DNA of 12,902 bases from Bryobacterales bacterium. GTDB lineage: Bacteria > Acidobacteriota > Terriglobia > Bryobacterales > Bryobacteraceae. The translations under genes were made by a program, and so were the position numbers. Below the pieces are notes generated by a model, which saw nothing but the letters and a program-made list of their open reading frames with translations, did no database searches and was not told the DNA's origin. This document shows, piece by piece, positions 1-5,131 of this stretch (the stretch's first letter is position 1; the number at the start of each line of letters is the position of its first letter). The stretch is from assembly GCA_003487005.1 (NCBI GenBank), contig DNFG01000494.1, positions 871 through 13,772 of the forward strand, read 5' to 3'.

Positions 1-789
1 CTGATTGCCTGTGGCGGACCGGATGCTCCAGCGCCGCTCAGGGACGAGGCTGTGGAGATCCGCCGAGGCGGAATCTCTCAGGCCGGCAGCGTCTGCCGGA
101 TGGTCGTGCTTCTGCGACCGTCCAGTCTGCAGTCGTCGCTGCTCTGGCTGCGCCAGACGTTGGCGACTGGGCATCCATCCTGTGCCGCGCTGGCGGTTTA
201 TGCCGCTCCGTCCGACACTTCGTTAACGGAGAATCTTGAATACACGACAGTGGTCGGAATCTTCGCGGGCCGGGATGAAATAAAGGACTGGCGGAGAGAG
301 CGATACGAACGGGCGGTGAGCGCGCGGACGAAGAAGCAGGAATCATTCGTTATGGGTTGGCGGATCGGTTCAGCGACGCGGGTGGCATGGCAGTGGAACG
401 GAGAGTTGGGAGAAGTGGTCGAAGAATCACTGCGAGAACAGGAGCGGATCCTGCTTGCCGGCAGTGAATTCCGCCTGCTTTATTGGTGGACTCAGGAGAG
501 GGGCGTGGGCAGGTCAGCGGCGTTCTACTTCCACAGTGAAAGCAAGCGAAGTGCGGCGGAACTGGCCGCCTTTACGGAGTCTTTTGCGGCATCAATCGGC
601 TGCCGCGAGCGCTGCATAGTTTGTGCGACCTTTACGTCGTCAGAGGCGGTCCTGTCGGATCCCCTGTTCCCCTTGCACAACCGGATGATCCTCAAGCGGC
701 TCCCATCCTGGTCCGATGTGACCAAGACCCCGGAATCCATGTGCTCCACTATAGACGGCAAACGGGCGGAGTGTCTGCAATTCCGCTGA
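1..789 (+). CDS. Partial lipoprotein of unknown function (5' end outside the window)
   Basis: The frame is open from base 1. The first residues read Leu-Ile-Ala-Cys-Gly-Gly, a good lipobox (L-I-A-C) followed by a short Pro/Ala linker. The window therefore begins inside a type II signal peptide, and the mature lipoprotein would start at the Cys encoded at bases 10-12. A GTG at 52 could be called as a start but would discard the lipobox. The mature part is about 260 residues: mixed alpha/beta character, several Trp/Tyr residues in the middle ('LLYWWTQERG') and a C-terminal third with four cysteines. I recognise no catalytic motif and no family. It is the only confident plus-strand gene here, and a repeat-rich gene-free stretch follows it. 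Coding is supported by its length and by the lipobox in frame. Function unknown; likely anchored in the inner or outer membrane. Confidence 0.7.
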   Translation: MIACGGPDAPAPLRDEAVEIRRGGISQAGSVCRMVVLLRPSSLQSSLLWLRQTLATGHPSCAALAVYAAPSDTSLTENLEYTTVVGIFAGRDEIKDWRRERYERAVSARTKKQESFVMGWRIGSATRVAWQWNGELGEVVEESLREQERILLAGSEFRLLYWWTQERGVGRSAAFYFHSESKRSAAELAAFTESFAASIGCRERCIVCATFTSSEAVLSDPLFPLHNRMILKRLPSWSDVTKTPESMCSTIDGKRAECLQFR

Positions 790-817
790 ATGCGCTGCCG
801 GTTGCTGGTTTTTGCAT

Positions 818-1139
818 TTTGGGGACAGCACACGAGCCTGTCGGACATAGATTTTGCCGCACATAGAATCAACAACTTACGAACATTGCTCGGTCTGTAA
901 GTTATTGATTCTTCGTCGAAATTCCGTTCATTCCGACAGGTTCACACTCAAGCACTTTATCGCGAACTTCAGTGCCTCTGGGCAAAGAGAAGCATCGGGG
1001 GTGAATGTGGTTACGCACCGGACGGATTGTATGTTTTCAAGGAGATAGCGACCTCGCAACAGCGGGTTGGAAATTGAGCACCAGCCTGCGGGCTCAGCGA
1101 CTTGAATGAGATTTAGTGAGTGAGTGTACAGTCCCCAAA
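818..1139. mobile_element. Candidate non-autonomous element (MITE-like), about 320 bases, no ORF
   Basis: This stretch lies in the 401-base gene-free gap between the lipoprotein and the next gene. Its ends form an imperfect terminal inverted repeat: TTTGGGGACAGCACAC at 818-833 and GTGTACAGTCCCCAAA at 1124-1139, whose reverse complement matches the first at 14 of 16 positions. Inside lies a second, long inverted repeat (865-912). There is no convincing coding frame. Short terminal inverted repeats, an internal hairpin and no transposase are what a MITE or IS remnant shows. I saw no clear target-site duplication and cannot name a parent family. The same end motif recurs at 2921-2954, so it could instead be a dispersed repeat. 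Confidence 0.4.
865..912. repeat. 16-base inverted repeat with 16-base spacer
   Basis: The arms are AGAATCAACAACTTAC (865-880) and GTAAGTTATTGATTCT (897-912). The second is the reverse complement of the first except for one position (C opposite A). The spacer is 881-896. The arms are AT-rich in a GC-rich setting. No T-run follows, so it is not a typical intrinsic terminator of the preceding lipoprotein gene. A recombination or protein-binding site, or the hairpin of a small mobile element, fits better. Confidence 0.75.
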
Positions 1140-1148
1140 TTCCACAAA
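1116..1148 (+). repeat. Dispersed repeat copy A
   Basis: This copy begins GTGAGTGAGTGTAC, followed by a TCCCC run, AAAT and CCACAA. It aligns with the minus-strand copy at 2921-2954 at about 27 of 33 positions with one single-base gap. Its central part also forms the right end of the MITE-like element (1124-1139). It sits about 40 bases beyond the stop codon of the CxxC protein gene. Confidence 0.5.
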
Positions 1149-1190
1149 TTCCAAATTCTGCCGTTGCGGGATCTGCGCATTCCGAAGGTT

Positions 1191-1829
1191 TCAAACTGCG
1201 CCCTTCCCGTCCGCTTCGGCCTCTATTCGGGCCTCAATCTCGACAGCGTACTCTCTGCGGAGCAGCCCCAGGATTGCCCGAACCGCAGCGCCATCCATGG
1301 CAGAAAGAATCGCCCCCTCATGCTCTTCAAGCAACTGCCGGCCCAGTTCATCGCTAATTTCGAAACCGTGCAGCCGCGCGATGCCCACAGCATCCTGAAC
1401 AGACCAACCGGTCTGGGCAAAGGGGTATTGTTCGTGCCAATTGCTGTCGCGTTTGCGCTGCTGCCGAGCGCGCTCGTTCCAGGCCCGCCGGAAAGCCCGC
1501 ACTTCCTCACGCGGCAAGTCTGGGGGGATACCCTCGGTTTTGGACCAATTCATCGCTTTCCCGTACTGCTCAAAGCAGGAGGTACACACCCACGACCAGA
1601 AGTAGCTCGTTGGCAAGCCAACGTATTCAACCGACATCGGGGTAACGTACCCGCAGGTGAGCACTTCTGGGGTATCTGGATGTCCAATCATTTGGCCGCA
1701 CATGCTGCATCGCTCTGAATTGAAGAACTTCGCGATGTCGAAGTGAGAGAAATAGAAAGTCCGGCCCCTTAAGACATCGTTCGATGCCATTGCCAGTTCA
1801 TCCAAAGGCGTCAACGGATCTACCACCAC
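1191..1829 (-). CDS. Hypothetical protein with paired CxxC motifs (zinc-ribbon-like)
   Basis: A 212-residue soluble protein with no signal peptide or membrane segment. Two pairs of cysteines, C41-x2-C44 and C82-x2-C85, are spaced as in a zinc ribbon or split zinc finger. The intervening stretch is hydrophobic and aromatic (...SYFWSWVCTSC...). The C-terminal half is charged and helical and contains 'EEHEGAILSAMDGAAVRAILGLL'-like helices that could mediate protein contacts. The start is GTG: three successive codons GTG GTG GTA follow an AGAGGT ribosome binding site, so translation may begin at 1829 or 1826; an internal ATG lies at codon 14. I do not recognise the family. Zinc binding is inferred from the Cys pairs. 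A gap of 92 bases separates it from the upstream secreted-protein gene on the same strand. Confidence 0.7.
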   Translation of the reverse strand: MVVDPLTPLDELAMASNDVLRGRTFYFSHFDIAKFFNSERCSMCGQMIGHPDTPEVLTCGYVTPMSVEYVGLPTSYFWSWVCTSCFEQYGKAMNWSKTEGIPPDLPREEVRAFRRAWNERARQQRKRDSNWHEQYPFAQTGWSVQDAVGIARLHGFEISDELGRQLLEEHEGAILSAMDGAAVRAILGLLRREYAVEIEARIEAEADGKGAV

Positions 1830-1921
1830 TGCACCTCTTTCTCACGGGTGTTGCCATTGCGATCACACGGGCACCTTCTGGGGAAGGGGTCGTGTACAGG
1901 GACCAGACTCTGCGGCCGGGG

Positions 1922-2884
1922 TCATGGCATTGGACCGGCTTCCGCAGCACAGGAGGCGATCAGGACTAAGAGTTCCCGTAGATCTGCGGCATCTACAGCA
2001 TACCGGTCGGGACTCGTGCCTCCTCCTGTTCTGAGAAACCTTATGCGCTTTCGCCCACACTCAGCACCGGAACGGTCAGTGAACAGCGTTTCAAGCTCAA
2101 ATGGTGTCTCCAAATTGACCGTGGCGTTGCCCCCGGAACTTCCACCCTCTTCGAGAGTTTCCTCCGGTTCAGACCATTCGCCTGGAGTTTCGAAGCGGTA
2201 TCCGATCGCTACTCCGTCGGCAGGAGTGCCGTGCCAGAGTTCTGCGCGCATGCTCTCCCAGGTGTTACCTGCCAGCAGAGCGTACAAAGCAGTTTTCCCG
2301 ATCGGTCCGAGACTCGATTCAAGCCAAGGACGGTCGCCTTTCTGCCATGCAAGGATTAGCCGGTCCAGGGGGTCGCGCGGTTCCGGCCCCCGGTTGCAGC
2401 GAATGATCTTCGCCAACGGCCGTGAATCGGAGACATAGGAAGTCAGATTTAGGGCGAGAGCGATCGGGCTGTCCAAGTTGTGCCGATCAGGCCCCAGGCT
2501 GGGATCACCCTCCAGACGTCGCAGTCGTGGGTATGCGGCCCGGCCTCGAATCCGCGCGTAGGCCAGTTGTAGCCAGATGGAGCGGTCGCGGAATTCATGG
2601 GGGAGGCTCTGGCTGGAATCAAGCTCCCTTTCAATGGCGGGCACAGCCGAGTCGCCGAGCCTCGCCAGGGACATGGCGACAGCGCGGGCAGCGGAGCTTT
2701 GCCCACAGCTAAACAGCCCCATGCTCTCAGCAGTAATTCCGGGCCTATCGGGACTGCTGACCAGTATTTCCGTTAGATCTGACGGTAACCTCGGCTGGGC
2801 TTCGGAGGCACCGCTTCCAGCCAGCATCAGGCCCACCGACAGCAGCGCAACACGGCGGGTTGACATTCGCTTCAGGTGTGTCAT
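1922..2884 (-). CDS. Secreted hypothetical protein with HEAT-like helical repeats
   Basis: A 320-residue protein. The N-terminus (Arg-Arg, then a hydrophobic run 'VALLSVGLMLAGSG', then ASEA) is a Sec signal peptide, with cleavage likely near residue 29. Residues 63-95 ('ARAVAMSLARLGDSAVPAIE') look like a HEAT-type helical pair, and further helices follow to about residue 210. The C-terminal part contains a Gly/Glu-rich loop ('EETLEEGGSSGG') and another helix. No catalytic residues are evident. Two starts are possible, ATG at 2884 or ATG at 2866; neither has a strong Shine-Dalgarno sequence, and the second gives a more compact signal peptide. The protein is probably periplasmic or secreted. 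Function unknown; HEAT-type structure is inference from pattern only. Confidence 0.7.
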   Translation of the reverse strand: MTHLKRMSTRRVALLSVGLMLAGSGASEAQPRLPSDLTEILVSSPDRPGITAESMGLFSCGQSSAARAVAMSLARLGDSAVPAIERELDSSQSLPHEFRDRSIWLQLAYARIRGRAAYPRLRRLEGDPSLGPDRHNLDSPIALALNLTSYVSDSRPLAKIIRCNRGPEPRDPLDRLILAWQKGDRPWLESSLGPIGKTALYALLAGNTWESMRAELWHGTPADGVAIGYRFETPGEWSEPEETLEEGGSSGGNATVNLETPFELETLFTDRSGAECGRKRIRFLRTGGGTSPDRYAVDAADLRELLVLIASCAAEAGPMP

Positions 2885-2920
2885 GGGGTCGGCTCAGTGC
2901 TCTCGGTCGCACTACTACGC

Positions 2921-2954
2921 ATTGTGGCATTTCCGGGAGAGCACACTCACTCAC
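2921..2954 (-). repeat. Dispersed repeat copy C, inverted relative to copy A
   Basis: On the minus strand this begins GTGAGTGAGTGTGC, then TCCC, AAAT and CCACAA. It is a diverged copy of 1116-1148 in the opposite orientation. The two copies bracket the CxxC gene and the secreted HEAT-like gene, enclosing about 1.8 kb. It lies 36-70 bases upstream of the start codon at 2884, so it may also overlap that gene's promoter region. Confidence 0.5.
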
Positions 2955-3075
2955 GTTTGTCGCGAACCAGGCAACGGGGAGTATCGGGGTTGAAATCGGT
3001 GGTCACGCGCCTGCTGGGGGATAGCGAGCTCGCCAGAACAACGGCCCGCAGATTGTGAGAATTGCGCGGCGGGTT

Positions 3076-3357
3076 TCAGGCGGCTTCGAGGCCGACGCGG
3101 ACGCGGCAGCCGAGGGCGGTTGCGATGTTGACGAGGGCGTCGAGCGAGAAGCGGGAGACACGGCCTCGGAGCAGGCCGTTGATGCGCGGATGGGTGACGC
3201 CGCTGTGGTGGGCGGCTTCGACCTGGGTCCAGCCCTGCTTCTTCACGAAAGCCCTGATTTGCCGCATCAGTTCGGCCCGCACGCGGAGATTGGCCGCCTG
3301 TCCGGGGGGATCGGCAATGGCGTCCCAGACGCTGTCGCAGCTTTCGGTTTTTGTCAT
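3076..3357 (-). CDS. HigA/XRE-type helix-turn-helix protein, apparently an orphan antitoxin
   Basis: A 93-residue protein. Residues 26-90 form a Cro/C1-type helix-turn-helix: 'QIRAFVKKQGWTQVEAA' (helices 1-2), 'GVTHPRINGLLRGR' (recognition helix region), then 'FSLDALVNIATALGC', ending in a short beta-strand-like segment (RVRVGLEA). This is the layout of antitoxins of HigBA/RelBE-like modules, which autoregulate their operons. The start is fixed by an excellent ribosome binding site: AGGAG seven bases before ATG. A cognate toxin (HigB/Gp49-like) would be expected directly next to it. Upstream there are only 74 bases to the next stop codon and downstream 191 bases without an ORF of that type, so no partner is visible. 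It may be a solitary regulator or a remnant of a toxin-antitoxin locus. Confidence 0.85.
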   Translation of the reverse strand: MTKTESCDSVWDAIADPPGQAANLRVRAELMRQIRAFVKKQGWTQVEAAHHSGVTHPRINGLLRGRVSRFSLDALVNIATALGCRVRVGLEAA

Positions 3358-3363
3358 TTCGGT

Positions 3364-3368
3364 ACTCC
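3364..3368 (-). promoter_or_regulatory. Strong ribosome binding site of the HigA-like gene
   Basis: On the minus strand AGGAG precedes the ATG at 3357 with a spacing of about six to seven bases. It is the clearest Shine-Dalgarno sequence in the left part of the window and fixes the start codon. Confidence 0.8.
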
Positions 3369-3431
3369 TGGCAGTTGCGCAAATCGTTTCCTGGCGGTGT
3401 CGCGAATTGCGAGCTAGCCGTCACCGAACCC

Positions 3432-3965
3432 TCAGGGAGCGTCTACCGCGGCAGGGACCTCCCCCAGTGATCTGATAGCCTGCACCGTTATGTAGGCCGG
3501 GAATCTCTTTGGCGCAGGCCTTCGGCTCAGCCTGTCCCGGCCGGGTGAGGGCGCTGGCACATCCAGTAAACCTTCCACCGTAGCGATCACCTTTCGCGTG
3601 CCGGGCTTGGACTTGATCAGCTCCGACAGTCTCCTCTCGGACTGTCGCAAGGATGACAGGTCCAGCTTGAAGCCTGCTGGCGGATTAGCCAAGAAGTGAA
3701 CATCAGGAACAACGAGCTTGACTCGGACTTCGGCTCCATCGGGTGCGAGACAGCCCTCTGAAGTGAGCTGGTCAAATTGGGGATGCGGGCTATCGGTCGA
3801 ATCAGACAGGAGCAGACCGCGAACGGCTACGATTTGTCCAGCCAATTGCGAGCGATTTTCTACAATCTCACAGACGCTCTTGACATGCGCTACTTCCTGC
3901 GCCGAGATATTGGCACATGTCACCAAAAGCGCAGAGAGGAACAATGATGCGATTGCGGCATGCAT
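3432..3965 (-). CDS. Small secreted hypothetical protein (possible OB-like fold)
   Basis: A 177-residue protein with a Sec signal peptide (hydrophobic 'IASLFLSALLVTCA', cleavage probably after ISA near residue 22). The mature part starts with a pattern around residues 30-52, 'VCEIVENRSQLAGQIVAVRG', and a later strand pair 'KVIATVEGLL' (about 125-134) and 'AYITVQAI' (157-164). I associate this Cys + Gly-x-x-Val-x-Val-Arg-Gly pattern with small secreted acidobacterial proteins that may adopt an OB-like beta-barrel; that is recollection plus inference. There is a second Cys at 72. No active site is visible. The ATG at 3965 has only a weak upstream GAG. It lies 198 bases downstream of the dioxygenase gene on the same strand and may be transcribed separately. 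Confidence 0.7.
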   Translation of the reverse strand: MHAAIASLFLSALLVTCANISAQEVAHVKSVCEIVENRSQLAGQIVAVRGLLLSDSTDSPHPQFDQLTSEGCLAPDGAEVRVKLVVPDVHFLANPPAGFKLDLSSLRQSERRLSELIKSKPGTRKVIATVEGLLDVPAPSPGRDRLSRRPAPKRFPAYITVQAIRSLGEVPAAVDAP

Positions 3966-4163
3966 GTATTCTCAATCAGATCGTGAAACGCCTGAATCCT
4001 CCAGACCGCGGCGAGAAGCCGAAGGAGTGCTCGAGGTCATGACGCAAGGTACGCGTGTTCGCATCAGTGTGGCCATCATTCCAATTGGTGTGGGTCGCTG
4101 TCAATCGGGGGACGGGAATGCCGACATTTCCCTGGGGAGGCGTTGCAGGGAGCGGAGGAGCGG
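3966..4163. other. Intergenic gap, no gene seen
   Basis: 198 bases between the dioxygenase stop and the small secreted protein. A GGGAA/TTCCC pair with a 9-base loop near 4113-4131 is too weak to call as a terminator of the four-gene operon. No convincing ORF. Confidence 0.4.
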
Positions 4164-4754
4164 CTACACGAGTAGCGATTCAAAGCAGAGGAGGGAGACG
4201 ATTCTTCGTTGGCGGGCTTGGACGGGGAGGACGGCGTGGGGGATGAGGCCGCCGAAGAGGGCGGCGGATTCGCCGGTTTTGAGTTGGAGGAGTTCGGCGC
4301 CGGGGCCGGGATGGGCGCGGAGGGAGGCGAGGGGTTCGTCGCGGCGGGAAGGCCAGAAGACGAGATGGCCGCCGTGGCCTTCGCTGGCCGAATGGAGGAG
4401 GCAGGTGATGAGGGTGAAGTCGCAGGTGAGGATGTCGCGGTGGATGGTGATGTGGTCGCCGGGGCGGACATAGTAGCTGAAGGTGCCGCCGCCGCCGGTG
4501 GGGCGCAGGGGCGCTCCGGCGAGGATTTCGAGGGCGGAGCGGAGGGCTGCGGAGTGATACCACTCCTGCTGGACAGGACCGCCGGGGGCGCTGAGCAGTT
4601 GGCGTCGGGGGTTACCGCCGCGACCTTCGTGGGAGTCGGAGCGTGCCACGTCGACGGGCGTGGCGAGGCGAAGATGGGCGACAGCTTCGGCGGCGAGGCG
4701 GGCGGCGAGGTCCGGGCCGGGGAGGGCAGGGAGGTGGTGAAAGCCCTTGTTCAT
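4164..4754 (-). CDS. 2-oxoglutarate/Fe(II)-dependent dioxygenase, candidate peptide or prolyl hydroxylase
   Basis: A 196-residue protein with the double-stranded beta-helix signature of Fe(II)/2-oxoglutarate oxygenases: H105-R-D107 (HxD iron ligands, in 'HITIHRDIL'), a distal His at H173 ('LIPHAVLP'), and Arg183 ten residues later as the likely 2-oxoglutarate carboxylate ligand. A Tyr-Tyr before the HxD ('FSYYVRPGD', 93-100) fits the prolyl-4-hydroxylase-like / 2OG-FeII_Oxy branch. No signal peptide, so cytoplasmic. The ATG overlaps the stop of the preceding gene as ATGA (4751-4754), which implies translational coupling. It is the last gene of the operon with the radical SAM enzyme and the peptidase, so a peptide substrate is likely. 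Hydroxylation of proline is a hypothesis suggested by the proline-rich segments in its neighbours. Fold assignment is fairly sure, substrate unknown. Confidence 0.85.
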   Translation of the reverse strand: MNKGFHHLPALPGPDLAARLAAEAVAHLRLATPVDVARSDSHEGRGGNPRRQLLSAPGGPVQQEWYHSAALRSALEILAGAPLRPTGGGGTFSYYVRPGDHITIHRDILTCDFTLITCLLHSASEGHGGHLVFWPSRRDEPLASLRAHPGPGAELLQLKTGESAALFGGLIPHAVLPVQARQRRIVSLLCFESLLV

Positions 4755-5131
4755 GAGAAGGAGCCGGGACCGAAATCGGGCGGTTGTTCAAAGCCCACGG
4801 CCTCGACGAGGGTGCGAAGGGAGGCGGGCAAAGCGGCGAGGGGCAGGTCGGGGGAGTCGTCGTTGCAGACGACGCCGCCGCGTTTCGTCTTCTGCAAAAC
4901 AGTCTGGAAGACGTTCTGGAAGAGTCCGGCGCGGGCGCTGATGCGCAGGACATTGTCACCGGTAGGTTCCACCGTGAAGCCCAACTGGCGCAGGAAGGCG
5001 GTGGCGGCATCGGCGGCGCCGGCGGGCGGTTGCCATTCGCTGAGGTTGGCGGCGGTGGGCGGACCGGACGGTCTGCCGGCGGGGGCGAGCACGACCAGGG
5101 CCTGGATGGTTTCTGAATCAGGGATGGGCAT
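4751..5131 (-). CDS. Stand-alone prodomain-like small protein, candidate precursor peptide or peptidase inhibitor
   Basis: A 126-residue protein. Residues about 40-85 ('FLRQLGFTVEPTGDNVLRIS' and the following helix 'LFQNVFQTVLQK') align by eye with the prodomain-like N-terminus of the S8 peptidase at the head of this operon ('LLAEAGFEVLQITGSTINIA', then 'TYEEAFSTKLT'). The order helix, GF-x-V strand, Gly-turn, I/L-x-I strand, then helix ending F...T-x-L is also that of prokumamolisin-type activation domains. The C-terminus is proline/glycine-rich (GFEQPPDFGPGSFS), and there is one Cys (C89). The ATG at 5131 lies inside the radical SAM gene (14-base overlap) behind a GGGGA; the stop overlaps the next ATG as ATGA. 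Roles to consider: RiPP precursor whose leader derives from a protease prodomain, or an inhibitor/chaperone of the peptidase. Existence as a gene is well supported by position; role is inference. Confidence 0.8.
   Translation of the reverse strand: MPIPDSETIQALVVLAPAGRPSGPPTAANLSEWQPPAGAADAATAFLRQLGFTVEPTGDNVLRISARAGLFQNVFQTVLQKTKRGGVVCNDDSPDLPLAALPASLRTLVEAVGFEQPPDFGPGSFS

Noticed and set aside
865..912. Integron attC site
   Set aside because: The arms lack the RYYYAAC/GTTRRRY core sites in the proper places and no integrase or cassette array is nearby.
1191..1718. Plus-strand frame 1116-1718 opposite the CxxC protein
   Set aside because: The minus-strand frame is longer, has a GTG start with AGAGGT upstream, and shows paired CxxC motifs; the plus frame shows no recognisable feature.
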